Source: an uncultured Sphingopyxis sp.
GTDB lineage: Bacteria > Pseudomonadota > Alphaproteobacteria > Sphingomonadales > Sphingomonadaceae
Direction: 5' to 3'
NCBI GenBank assembly: GCA_936933955.1
Contig: CAKZIN010000008.1
Coordinates: 1-22,557, forward strand
Length of the DNA stretch: 22,557 nucleotides
Numbering within the stretch: position 1 is the stretch's first letter; every line of letters begins with the position of its first letter. The notes under the pieces are model-generated. The model was given only the letters and a program-made list of their open reading frames with translations. It did not search any database and was not told where the DNA came from. Of the stretch, positions 15,839 through 22,557 are shown piece after piece. A program made the translations under genes and the position numbers.

Positions 15839-17209
15839 GTGGCACGAGGCTGGTCCCCCGACAGTTGGCAGGATTTCGAGGCGAGGCAGCTACCTCGCTG
15901 GCCCGATCGGACGGCGCTCGACCGCGTGACGCAAGAAATGGCGAACTTTCCGCCGCTTGTCTTTGCCGGCGAGGCGCGCGCGCTGGAGGAGGAGCTTAGC
16001 CACGCGCAGGCCGGGCGGGCATTCCTGCTGCAGGGCGGCGACTGCGCGGAGAGCTTCGCCGACTTTCACCCGGACACGATCCGCGACACGTTCCGCGTCA
16101 TGCTGCAGATGGCGGTGGTGATGACCTTCGCCTCCAAGCTCCCGGTGGTGAAGATCGGTCGGATGGCGGGGCAGTTCGCAAAGCCGCGGTCGAGCGACGT
16201 GGAGGTGCAGGGCGATGTGGCGCTGCCCGCCTATCGCGGGGACATCGTCAACGACGTGCGCTTCACGGCAGAGGGGCGGTCGCCCGACCCCGACCGCATG
16301 ATCCGCGCCTATTCGCAGAGCGCGGCCACGCTCAACCTGCTGCGCGCCTTTTCGCAGGGCGGCTATGCGAGCCTGCGGCAGGTCCACAGCTGGACGCATG
16401 ATTTCACGCGGAGCAGTCCGTGGGCGGCGAAGTATCAGGACGTCGCGGACCGCATCGGTGAGGCGCTCTCGTTCATGGCCGCGTGCGGCATCGACGGCGA
16501 CACCGCCCCTCAACTCAAGACCGCGACCTTCTACACCAGCCACGAGGCGCTGCTGCTCCCTTACGAGCAGGCGATGGCGCGTCAGGACAGCCTGACTGGG
16601 CGTTGGTATGACACCAGCGCGCACTTCCTGTGGATCGGCGACCGCACTCGCTTCGAAGGGTCGGCGCATGTCGAGTTCCTGCGCGGCGTCGGCAATCCGA
16701 TCGGCATCAAGGTCGGTCCCACCGCGGAGCCGGACGCGCTGGTGCGCCTGCTCGACACGCTCAACCCCGCGCGCACGCCCGGACGCATCACGCTCATCGC
16801 ACGCTACGGCAATGATCAGGTCGAAGCCTGCCTGCCCCCCGTGATCCGCGCGGTCGTGCGCAGTGGGCATCCGGTGCTGTGGAGCTGCGATCCGATGCAC
16901 GGCAACGTCGTCAAGGCGGCTAACGGGATGAAAACACGTCCCTTCGACCGCATTCTCGGCGAGGTCCGCGGCTTCTTCGCCGCATGCCGCGCGGAAGGCG
17001 TGTTCGCGGGTGGCATCCATGCCGAGATGACGGGAAAGAACGTCACCGAGTGCACCGGCGGCGCGGTGGCGGTCACCGAAGCGGGGCTGGGCGAGGCGTA
17101 TCAGACGCTGTGCGATCCGCGCCTCAACGCCGCGCAAAGCCTCGAGCTCGCCTTTCTCCTCGCGGAGATGATTGCCGCGGAACTCAAGGACCGCCGCGCC
17201 GCTGCGTGA
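15839..17209 (+). CDS. aroG: Class II 3-deoxy-7-phosphoheptulonate (DAHP) synthase
   Basis: This enzyme joins phosphoenolpyruvate and erythrose 4-phosphate in the first step of the shikimate pathway to aromatic amino acids. The 456-residue protein is the plant/mycobacterial class II type. The metal ligands expected from Mycobacterium tuberculosis AroG are seen as C69 (LLQGGDCAESF), H354 (DPMHGN), E396 (GIHAEMTGKNVTEC) and D426 (LCDPRLN). Other signatures are KIGRMAGQFAKPRS, YRGDIVN, WTHDF and GIKVGPT. The start is GTG 15839 with no obvious Shine-Dalgarno; a nearby ATG at 15828 is in another frame. It converges with the enoyl-CoA hydratase gene with 21 bases between stops. The gene name varies between genomes. 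Confidence 0.96.
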   Translation: MARGWSPDSWQDFEARQLPRWPDRTALDRVTQEMANFPPLVFAGEARALEEELSHAQAGRAFLLQGGDCAESFADFHPDTIRDTFRVMLQMAVVMTFASKLPVVKIGRMAGQFAKPRSSDVEVQGDVALPAYRGDIVNDVRFTAEGRSPDPDRMIRAYSQSAATLNLLRAFSQGGYASLRQVHSWTHDFTRSSPWAAKYQDVADRIGEALSFMAACGIDGDTAPQLKTATFYTSHEALLLPYEQAMARQDSLTGRWYDTSAHFLWIGDRTRFEGSAHVEFLRGVGNPIGIKVGPTAEPDALVRLLDTLNPARTPGRITLIARYGNDQVEACLPPVIRAVVRSGHPVLWSCDPMHGNVVKAANGMKTRPFDRILGEVRGFFAACRAEGVFAGGIHAEMTGKNVTECTGGAVAVTEAGLGEAYQTLCDPRLNAAQSLELAFLLAEMIAAELKDRRAAA

Positions 17210-17218
17210 GGCCGAGGC

Positions 17219-17230
17219 TCCGACGTCGGA
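17219..17230. other. 12-bp palindrome between convergent genes
   Basis: TCCGACGTCGGA is a perfect palindrome in the 21-base gap between the aroG stop and the enoyl-CoA hydratase stop. A short bidirectional hairpin is possible, but there is no T-tract and the loop would cost several pairs. It is only a weak terminator candidate. Confidence 0.35.
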
Positions 17231-18007
17231 TTAGCGGCCGGTCCAATTGCCGGGGCGCTTCTCGACGAAGGCGGCCATGCCCTCCTTCTGATCCTGCGTT
17301 CCGAACAGGCCGTGAAACAGGCGGCGCTCGAACGCAACGCCTTGCGCGAGCGTTGTCTCGAACGCTGCGTTGACCATTTCCTTCGCGGCGATCGCGGCGA
17401 GAGGGGCCATGCCGGCGATGGTCGCTGCGACTTTCAGCGCCTCGTCAACGAGGGTTGCGGCGGGGACGACGCGCGCGACAAGGCCCGAACGCTCGGCCTC
17501 CTCTGCGTCCATCATCCGCCCGGTGAGGCACATGTCCATCGCTTTGGCCTTGCCCACCGCGCGGGTCAGCCGCTGCGATCCGCCCATGCCGGGGGTCACG
17601 CCGAGCTTGATCTCCGGCTGGCCGAACTTGGCGCTGTCCGCGGCGATGAGGATGTCGGCCATCATCGCAAGCTCGCATCCGCCGCCGAGCGCATAGCCCG
17701 ATACGGCCGCAATCCACGGCTTGCGCGTCGACGTCACCCGCTCGTAGCCGCGGAAGAAATCATGCGCGTACATGTCGGCAAAGCCCTGGCTCGACATCTC
17801 CTTGATATCGGCGCCCGCGGCGAACGCCTTCTCGCTGCCGGTCAGCACGAGGCAGCGCTGCTCGGGGTCGCGGTCGTAATCGGCCATCACCGCGATCAGG
17901 TCGTCGAGCGTCTGCGTGTTGAGCGCGTTGAGCGCCTCGGGGCGGTTCAACCGCACCAGCGTCACGGCATCGTGCCGCTCGACCAGCAGCGTCGCGAAGT
18001 TGCTCAT
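17231..18007 (-). CDS. Enoyl-CoA hydratase (crotonase family)
   Basis: This cytoplasmic enzyme adds water across the double bond of a 2-enoyl-CoA. In this operon methacrylyl-CoA from valine is the likely substrate. The 258-residue protein has the crotonase core: AFAAGADIKEM (oxyanion loop), SGYALGGGCELAMMADI with E112, and FGQPEIKLGVTPGMGG with E132. These are the two catalytic glutamates of true hydratases. The ATG 18007 overlaps the upstream hydrolase stop as ATGA; an ATG 12 bases earlier is possible. It is the last gene of the run, and it ends convergent with the DAHP synthase. Family is certain; the exact substrate is inferred from neighbours. Confidence 0.93.
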   Translation of the reverse strand: MSNFATLLVERHDAVTLVRLNRPEALNALNTQTLDDLIAVMADYDRDPEQRCLVLTGSEKAFAAGADIKEMSSQGFADMYAHDFFRGYERVTSTRKPWIAAVSGYALGGGCELAMMADILIAADSAKFGQPEIKLGVTPGMGGSQRLTRAVGKAKAMDMCLTGRMMDAEEAERSGLVARVVPAATLVDEALKVAATIAGMAPLAAIAAKEMVNAAFETTLAQGVAFERRLFHGLFGTQDQKEGMAAFVEKRPGNWTGR

Positions 18008-19092
18008 AGCGGTTTCCATTCCTGATCGGCGGGGAGGGGGGCGAAGATCGCGTCGAGGAGGTCGTCGGTGACGCCCTCGGGGGTCGCCGGGTCCCAGCGC
18101 GGGGCGTGGTCCTTGTCGACGATGACCGCGCGCACCCCTTCGGCGAAGTCGGGGCGGGTCAGCACGCGGCTGGCGATGCGATATTCCATCGCCATGTTGG
18201 CGGCGAAGTCGGGGAGGGTGCGGCTGGTCGCGAGCTGCCTCAGCGCCACCTTGCAGGTCTGCGGGCTTTTGGCGCGAAGCGTCGCCAGCTCCTTTACCGC
18301 CCAGTCGCAGCCGTCGGCTTCGAGCGCGGCGACGATGTCCTCGAGCCGATCGCTGGCGAACAGCGTATCGATGCGCTCGGCATTGTCGGCGATGCGCGCC
18401 GGCGGGGGCGTCGCGGCAAGCTCGCCCAGCACCGTCGCGGGCGCCTCCCCCGCGGCAATGCGGCGCTTGGCTTCGGGCAGCGACGCGCTCTCGAGATAGT
18501 GCGTAGCGAGCCCCGCCCACAGGCACTCCGCCCCGTCAAGCCGCGCGCCTGTCAGCGCAAGAAACGCGCCGATCCGCCCGGGGAGGCGCGACAGATACCA
18601 GCCGCCGCCGACGTCGGGGAACAGCCCGATCCCCGTTTCGGGCATGGCGAGCTTGGTGTTCTCGGTCGCGACGCGGAATTTCGCCGGCTGGCTGATGCCG
18701 ACCCCGCCGCCCATCGTGATCCCGTCCATGAACGCCACCACCGGCTTGGCGTAGGTAAAGAGGAGGTGGTTGAGCTGATATTCCTCGGCGAAGAACTGGC
18801 GGCCGTTGGCACCGCCATCGTTCAGCGCCGAATCGCGCAGAAAGGCGATGTCGCCCCCGGCGCAGAATCCGCGCGACCGCTTGGCATCGCCGTCGGGTGC
18901 GGGGGCGTGGTCGATCATCACCACATCGACCGCCGGGTCATCGGCCCAGCCGATCAGCGCGCTGGTCATCGCTCGGACCATGTCGAGCGTCAGCGCGTGG
19001 AGCGCAGCCGGCCGGTTGAGCGACAGCCAGCCCGCCGCCCCTTCGCGCCGGGCGAGCACGCTGTCGGTGGCGGCGGTCGCCTGTATCGTCAC
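18004..19092 (-). CDS. 3-hydroxyisobutyryl-CoA hydrolase
   Basis: This crotonase-fold thioesterase releases 3-hydroxyisobutyrate from its CoA ester in valine breakdown. In the 362-residue protein, E152 and D160 (MPETGIGLFPDVGGG) have the same spacing and context as the catalytic pair of human HIBCH. GFCAGGDIAFLRD and MDGITMGGGVGISQPAKFR are typical of the family. The C-terminal part is longer than in simple hydratases, with SPQTCKVALRQLA, MEYRIASR and DFAEGVRAVIVDKDHAPRW. Start GTG 19092 overlaps the lipoprotein stop as GTGA, and its stop overlaps the hydratase start, so the three genes appear translationally coupled. The lipoprotein between this gene and the dehydrogenase is unusual. Confidence 0.94.
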   Translation of the reverse strand: MTIQATAATDSVLARREGAAGWLSLNRPAALHALTLDMVRAMTSALIGWADDPAVDVVMIDHAPAPDGDAKRSRGFCAGGDIAFLRDSALNDGGANGRQFFAEEYQLNHLLFTYAKPVVAFMDGITMGGGVGISQPAKFRVATENTKLAMPETGIGLFPDVGGGWYLSRLPGRIGAFLALTGARLDGAECLWAGLATHYLESASLPEAKRRIAAGEAPATVLGELAATPPPARIADNAERIDTLFASDRLEDIVAALEADGCDWAVKELATLRAKSPQTCKVALRQLATSRTLPDFAANMAMEYRIASRVLTRPDFAEGVRAVIVDKDHAPRWDPATPEGVTDDLLDAIFAPLPADQEWKPL

Positions 19093-19649
19093 GCGACCTC
19101 GACCGTGATGGTGTAGCGGTTGGTCTGGCCGCCGTCCTTGGCCTGGCCGCGCTGATAGACCTCAATGGTGTAGTCGCCGCTGGTCGGTGCTTTCCCGCTC
19201 CAGCGCTGACCGTCGCTCATCGCTCCGACGAACAGTTGATCCCCCGCGGCGCCGCCGGGGGGCGTGAGGTTGAAGTAGGGCATCACCCCGGTGCCCTCGC
19301 GAGTGACGGTGATGGTCTGCCCGGCTCGCGCGGTAAAGCGGTGCCGCACCATCGCATCGCCTGTGACGCTGCCGGTGAACTGCTGGCGGGGCGGGGCGGC
19401 GGTAGTCGAGGCGCTGCCGGTGCCAACGCTGACGCTGCTGGCCGTGCCGGTCGCGCTGGTGTCGCTCGCCTGCGTTGCGGGGGTGCCTGCCGCTGGAGCG
19501 CTCGCCGCGGGAGCGGTGCCGGTCGGCGATGCGGCGGTCGTGGTGGTGCGTGTCGTCGTGGTTTCGGTGGTCGTAGTCCGAGGCCGCTCGCACGCGGTGA
19601 GCGCGAGCGCGGTCGCGGCGAGGCCGATCAGACGCAGGGACGGGGTCAT
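19089..19649 (-). CDS. Thr/Ala-rich lipoprotein with C-terminal beta domain
   Basis: This 186-residue lipoprotein has a signal peptide ending in the lipobox L-T-A-C20 (LALTACERP). The residue after Cys is Glu, not Asp, so outer-membrane sorting is expected. A Thr/Ser/Ala/Pro-rich linker (about 23-90, with TTTT blocks) leads to a domain at about 91-186 (QQFTGSVTGDAMVRHRFTA, YFNLTPPGG, WSGKAPTSGDYTIEVYQRG). This resembles the beta-sandwich modules of PliI/PliG-type lysozyme inhibitors and PPC domains; that link is a visual impression only. The ATG 19649 follows GAGGAG by 7 bases, which settles the start over an open frame reaching 19703. Its stop overlaps the hydrolase start. The role in this catabolic run is unknown. 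Confidence 0.85.
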   Translation of the reverse strand: MTPSLRLIGLAATALALTACERPRTTTTETTTTRTTTTAASPTGTAPAASAPAAGTPATQASDTSATGTASSVSVGTGSASTTAAPPRQQFTGSVTGDAMVRHRFTARAGQTITVTREGTGVMPYFNLTPPGGAAGDQLFVGAMSDGQRWSGKAPTSGDYTIEVYQRGQAKDGGQTNRYTITVEVA

Positions 19650-19656
19650 GGGCAAA

Positions 19657-19662
19657 CTCCTC
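19657..19662 (-). promoter_or_regulatory. Strong ribosome binding site of the lipoprotein gene
   Basis: On the minus strand GAGGAG stands 7 bases before ATG 19649. It is one of the few consensus Shine-Dalgarno sites in the window and fixes the start at the signal peptide. Confidence 0.75.
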
Positions 19663-19770
19663 AAACGCAGACGCTGGCCGCCTTTAGCGAAGCGGCGCGG
19701 CAAAGGGGAGGGGGGAGGGGGGCGCGTGCCCTAAGCAGACGGTAGGGCGAGATGATCGCGCCCCCGCCGT

Positions 19771-20916
19771 TCACTGTCGCAGCAGGTCGCGTCCTACGAT
19801 CATCCGCATCACCTGGTTGGTCCCTTCGAGGATCGAATGTACGCGCAGGTCGCGCCAGAAGCGCTCGATCGGATAATCTTTGAGGTATCCGTAGCCACCG
19901 AACAGCTGCAGCGCCTTGTTCACGATCTCGCTGCCGTTGTCGGTCGCGAGCCGCTTGGCCATCGCGGAGAAGCGCGATTTATCGGGCGCGTTATCTTCGA
20001 CCTTGCACGCCGCCATGTAGAGCAGAGCGCGCGATGCCTCGAGGTCGGTTGCCATGTCGGCGAGCATGAACTGCGTGTTCTGGAAATCGGCGATCGGTTG
20101 GCCGAACTGCTGCCGGTCCTTGGCATAGGCGATCGCTTCGTCGAGGCAGCGCTGCGCCCCGCCCAGCGAACAGGCGCCGATGTTGATCCGCCCGCCGTCG
20201 AGCCCCGCCATGGCGAAGCGAAACCCGTCGCCCTCCGCTCCGACGCGGTTGGCCACCGGCACGCGCGCGTCCTCGAAGATCAGCTGCGCGGTGGGCGACG
20301 CGTTCCAGCCGAGCTTCTTTTCAGGCGCGCCGAACGACAGCCCCGGCGTGTCCTTGTCGACCACGAGGCAGGTGATCCCCCGCGCCTTTTCCTCGCCGGT
20401 GCGGACCATCACCACATAGACGTCGTTATAACCCGCGCCCGAGATGAACTGCTTGGTCCCATTGATGACATAATGGTTGCCGTCGAGCCGCGCGGTCGTC
20501 TTGAGCGCCGCCGCGTCGGAGCCCGACCCCGGCTCGGTCAGCGCATAGCTCGCGATCTTGTCCATCGTGACGAGGCCGGCAAGGTAACGGCCCTTGAGCT
20601 CTTCGCCGCCGAACCGCTCGATCATCCATGCCGCCATATTGTGGATCGAGATGAACGCGCTGGTTGCGGGGCAGCCATAGGCCATCGCCTCCATGATCAG
20701 CGCCGCCTCGAGCCGCCCCAGGCCAATGCCGCCGCTCGCTTCGGGAAGATAGATCGCGCCAAACCCAAGCTCACCGGCGGCTTTCCAGACGTCGACTGGG
20801 TAGTGGCTCTCCTGGTCCCATTTGCCGGCGAAAGGCGTGATGCGATCGGCGGTGAACCGCTGCGCCATCTCCTGAATGGCGAGCTGGTCGTCGGTAAGCT
20901 GAAAGGCGTGCGTCAT
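19771..20916 (-). CDS. Acyl-CoA dehydrogenase, isobutyryl-CoA dehydrogenase-like
   Basis: This FAD enzyme forms a 2,3-double bond in an acyl-CoA and passes electrons to ETF. The 381-residue protein has the standard three domains: an N-terminal helical domain, the FAD-binding beta domain with YALTEPGSGSDAAALKTTA and NGTKQFISGAG, and the C-terminal helices. The C-terminal part contains RQQFGQPIADFQNTQF, QLFGGYGYLKDYPIER and the catalytic base E364 (HSILEGTNQVMR). The branched-chain isobutyryl-CoA assignment comes from its close match to that subgroup in memory and from the adjacent 3-hydroxyisobutyryl-CoA hydrolase. Short-chain or 2-methylbutyryl-CoA use is possible. It lies 53 bases after the flavin monooxygenase gene and 121 before the lipoprotein start. 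Confidence 0.93.
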   Translation of the reverse strand: MTHAFQLTDDQLAIQEMAQRFTADRITPFAGKWDQESHYPVDVWKAAGELGFGAIYLPEASGGIGLGRLEAALIMEAMAYGCPATSAFISIHNMAAWMIERFGGEELKGRYLAGLVTMDKIASYALTEPGSGSDAAALKTTARLDGNHYVINGTKQFISGAGYNDVYVVMVRTGEEKARGITCLVVDKDTPGLSFGAPEKKLGWNASPTAQLIFEDARVPVANRVGAEGDGFRFAMAGLDGGRINIGACSLGGAQRCLDEAIAYAKDRQQFGQPIADFQNTQFMLADMATDLEASRALLYMAACKVEDNAPDKSRFSAMAKRLATDNGSEIVNKALQLFGGYGYLKDYPIERFWRDLRVHSILEGTNQVMRMIVGRDLLRQ

Positions 20917-20969
20917 GGCGCGCGCTTAGCGGGGTTGGCGAGGGGTTTGAAGGGGTGACCAGGCGCGCC

Positions 20970-21938
20970 TTAGCGCACCCGGCTCTGCAGCGATGCGTAG
21001 CCCTCGCGATACTCGCGCTCCAGCCGGTCGACCAGCGCAGCCACCGGCACCACCTCCCGCACCGCACCGACGCCTTGGCCGGAACCCCAGATGTCCTTCC
21101 ACGCCTTTTTGTCGGTGTTGCCGCCAGAGCCGAAGTCCATCGTCTTGAGGTCGCCTGAAGGCAGATGGTCAGGATCCAGCCCGGCGCGCGCGATCGAGCC
21201 GCGCAGATAATTGCCGTGAACGCCGGTGAAGAGGTCCGAGTAAACGATGTCGCTCGCCGCGGACTGAACCACCTCGGCCTTATAACCGTCCACCGCATTC
21301 GCCTCCTGCGTCGCGATGAACGCGCTCCCCACATAGGCGAAGTCGGCACCCAAAGCCTGGGCGGCGAGGATCGAGCGGCCGTGCGCGATCGCGCCGGACA
21401 ACGCCACCGGACCGTCGAACCAGGCGCGTATCTCCTGCATCAGCGCAAATGGCGACAGCGTTCCTGCATGCCCGCCGGCGCCTGCCGCAACCGGGATGAG
21501 GCCATCTGCGCCCTTTTCGATCGCCTTGCGCGCGAAGCGGTCGTTGATGACGTCGTGCATGGTGATCCCGCCCCAGCCATGCACCGTCTGGTTGAGGTCC
21601 TCACGCGCGCCGAGCGAGGTGATCGTCAGCGGCACCTTCCATTTGGCGCAGGTCATCAGGTCGGCTTCGAGCCGGTCGTTGGAGCGATGAACGATCTGGT
21701 TGACCGCGAACGGCGCCGCGGGGCGATCCGGATGATCGCGATCATGCGCCGCGAGCTCTTCGGTTATGCGATGCAGCCACTCGTCCAGCTGGCTCTGCGG
21801 CCGGGCGTTCAGTGCCGGAAAGCTCCCGACGATCCCCGCCTTGCACTGCGCGATGACGAGCTCGGGCCCAGAAACGATAAACAGGGGCGACCCGATGACC
21901 GGCAAGCGCAGACGGTCGAACAATGGGGGTAGGGGCAT
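20970..21938 (-). CDS. Nitronate monooxygenase-like FMN protein
   Basis: This 322-residue TIM-barrel flavoprotein belongs to the nitronate monooxygenase / 2-nitropropane dioxygenase family, which oxidises alkyl nitronates with FMN. It opens with the family pattern LRLPVIGSPLFIVSGPELV. The phosphate-binding and active-site segment AAGAGGHAGTLSPFAL has the conserved His. ALSGAIAHGRSILAAQALGADFAYVGSAFIAT follows, and GVHGNYLRGSI lies near the C-terminus. The ATG 21938 has GGAG 7 bases upstream (21946-21949), which is better than the open ATG at 21953 that would use up this site. It lies upstream of the acyl-CoA dehydrogenase with a 53-base gap, so it may share a transcript. Many family members have other or unknown substrates, so activity is not certain. 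Confidence 0.9.
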   Translation of the reverse strand: MPLPPLFDRLRLPVIGSPLFIVSGPELVIAQCKAGIVGSFPALNARPQSQLDEWLHRITEELAAHDRDHPDRPAAPFAVNQIVHRSNDRLEADLMTCAKWKVPLTITSLGAREDLNQTVHGWGGITMHDVINDRFARKAIEKGADGLIPVAAGAGGHAGTLSPFALMQEIRAWFDGPVALSGAIAHGRSILAAQALGADFAYVGSAFIATQEANAVDGYKAEVVQSAASDIVYSDLFTGVHGNYLRGSIARAGLDPDHLPSGDLKTMDFGSGGNTDKKAWKDIWGSGQGVGAVREVVPVAALVDRLEREYREGYASLQSRVR

Positions 21939-21954
21939 CAGCTCACTCCACAAT

Positions 21955-21989
21955 CACCGCTCCGCACTTAACGTAAACGGAAAGCGGTG
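21955..21989. repeat. Imperfect inverted repeat in the divergent gap before the nitronate monooxygenase gene
   Basis: CACCGCT (21955-21961) pairs with AGCGGTG (21983-21989). Inside it CCG (21962-21964) pairs with CGG (21978-21980) after a two-base bulge. It lies between the monooxygenase start (21938) and the HEPN-like gene start (22051), so it could be an operator or a leader hairpin. Confidence 0.45.
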
Positions 21990-22050
21990 CAAGTCGGTGG
22001 GCAGGGGCGCGTCTACAGTTTGGAAAGGTTCGAGAGGTAGGTGTGGCTAC

Positions 22051-22536
22051 GTGTCCGCCCCAGTTCGCAACAAAGACATCTTGCTGGCGGAGGTGCAGGG
22101 CCTCCGGGGTAGCCTGCTTTGCAATTTCGCGAAAATCGAGAAGCAGCTTCGGTCCGCGATCCGAGCGCATACAGCGAGCAATGTGGGCTCCGGCTCGCTC
22201 GGACAGATTCTAAAATCCGCCGCGGCCGTCAAAGCATCTCCAAGCCTCTCCAAGGAACATTGTATCAAATTTCATAAGGCCCGCGAGGAAGTAGCGGCAC
22301 TAATCGAAGTCCGGAATGACCTCGTTCACGCAAGCGTTTCGGTCGAAGATCAACTGGTCGTGTTCGATCTCGCGGCTCAGGACCCAGAGCCCAATCTGCG
22401 CAAGGCGCGCATTGCGACGGTAGCTGAGCTCCGCGACTTCGTCGACGAGACCCGACGAGTAGCTGACCGACTTGCGGGCGCGCTTACCCCGCCCGCGCAA
22501 CTCCAACCAAAGCAGGGCGCAGCAGGCGATCCTTGA
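22051..22536 (+). CDS. Small HEPN-like protein of unknown function
   Basis: I do not recognise this 161-residue protein as a named family. It is mostly helical and charged, and has R88-N-D-L-V-H93 in EVRNDLVHASVSV. This is an R-x4-H motif of the kind found in HEPN-domain ribonucleases and their inactive relatives. Helices before it (EVQGLRGSLLCNFAKIEKQL) and after it (AELRDFVDETRRVADRL) fit a HEPN helical bundle. The GTG at 22051 is the best start; a GAGAGG run at 22032-22037 is somewhat far. The frame stays open to 21766 but there only mirrors the neighbouring gene. The last 17 codons lie antisense over grpE. No partner antitoxin or nucleotidyltransferase is visible in the window. HEPN membership is inferred from motif and context. 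Confidence 0.7.
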   Translation: MSAPVRNKDILLAEVQGLRGSLLCNFAKIEKQLRSAIRAHTASNVGSGSLGQILKSAAAVKASPSLSKEHCIKFHKAREEVAALIEVRNDLVHASVSVEDQLVVFDLAAQDPEPNLRKARIATVAELRDFVDETRRVADRLAGALTPPAQLQPKQGAAGDP

Positions 22537-22557
22537 TCTGGTAGCCGGCCTGGATTT
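22484..22557 (-). CDS. grpE: GrpE nucleotide exchange factor, C-terminal fragment
   Basis: Only the last 23 codons and the TAA stop (22484-22486) are in the window. They read IQAGYQIKDRLLRPALVGVA followed by RAG. This is the highly conserved C-terminal beta strand of GrpE, the exchange factor of DnaK. The rest lies beyond the right edge. Its end overlaps the tail of the convergent HEPN-like gene by 53 bases. Confidence 0.9.
   Translation of the reverse strand, partial: IQAGYQIKDRLLRPALVGVARAG

Noticed and set aside
15890..17137. Long open antisense frame opposite the DAHP synthase
   Set aside because: It mirrors the codon bias of a GC-rich gene, is rich in Arg, His and Ala, matches no family, and lies wholly over a certain gene.
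19837..20958. Open plus-strand frame of over 370 codons across the acyl-CoA dehydrogenase
   Set aside because: It is antisense to a well-supported enzyme gene, has shadow-type composition, and has no plausible ribosome site or motif.
21766..22050. Upstream extension of the HEPN-like reading frame
   Set aside because: This part is mostly antisense to the start of the nitronate monooxygenase gene and low in predicted structure. The GTG at 22051 gives a compact product.

Overview
The window looks like chromosomal DNA from an alphaproteobacterium of the Sphingomonas group. This rests on the high GC content, GTG starts, stop/start overlaps, a Tad/Flp pilus locus, a large glycine-rich TonB-dependent receptor, and a bpt-ispH-thrB-rnhA run beside cobS/cobT. 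No tRNA, rRNA, CRISPR array, insertion sequence or integrase was recognised. No gene-free stretch exceeds 300 bases.

Left part (1-5179): three minus-strand genes of a Tad/Flp pilus locus, cpaA-cpaB-cpaC, with cpaC running off the left edge. Facing away on the plus strand is an alpha/beta hydrolase gene split by a frameshift. A D-arginine-dehydrogenase-like FAD enzyme follows and overlaps its stop by 4 bases.

5184-8447 is a tightly packed minus-strand housekeeping run, transcribed bpt, ispH, thrB, rnhA. It covers N-end-rule tagging, isoprenoid synthesis, threonine synthesis and RNA-DNA hybrid removal. 8583-13274 is a plus-strand group: a protein with an N-terminal putative zinc site and a C-terminal J domain, cobS (AAA+), an unrecognised acidic membrane protein, and cobT (VWA). 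cobS and cobT encode the chaperone half of aerobic cobaltochelatase; the catalytic subunit cobN is not in the window.

13288-15693 is a minus-strand TonB-dependent receptor. It is divergent from a class II DAHP synthase (15839-17209), and a perfect 20-bp palindrome lies between them. 17231-21938 is a minus-strand run: flavin nitronate-monooxygenase-like protein, isobutyryl-CoA-type acyl-CoA dehydrogenase, a Thr-rich lipoprotein, 3-hydroxyisobutyryl-CoA hydrolase and enoyl-CoA hydratase. The acyl-CoA enzymes match the dehydrogenation, hydration and thioester-hydrolysis steps of valine breakdown. The lipoprotein is the unexpected member.

At the right edge is a small plus-strand gene with a HEPN-like R-x4-H motif. 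Its 3' end runs 53 bases antisense into the end of grpE, of which only the last 23 codons plus stop are visible. The strongest leads are this HEPN-like gene, the J-domain/CobS/membrane-protein/CobT group, the palindrome, and the frameshifted hydrolase.
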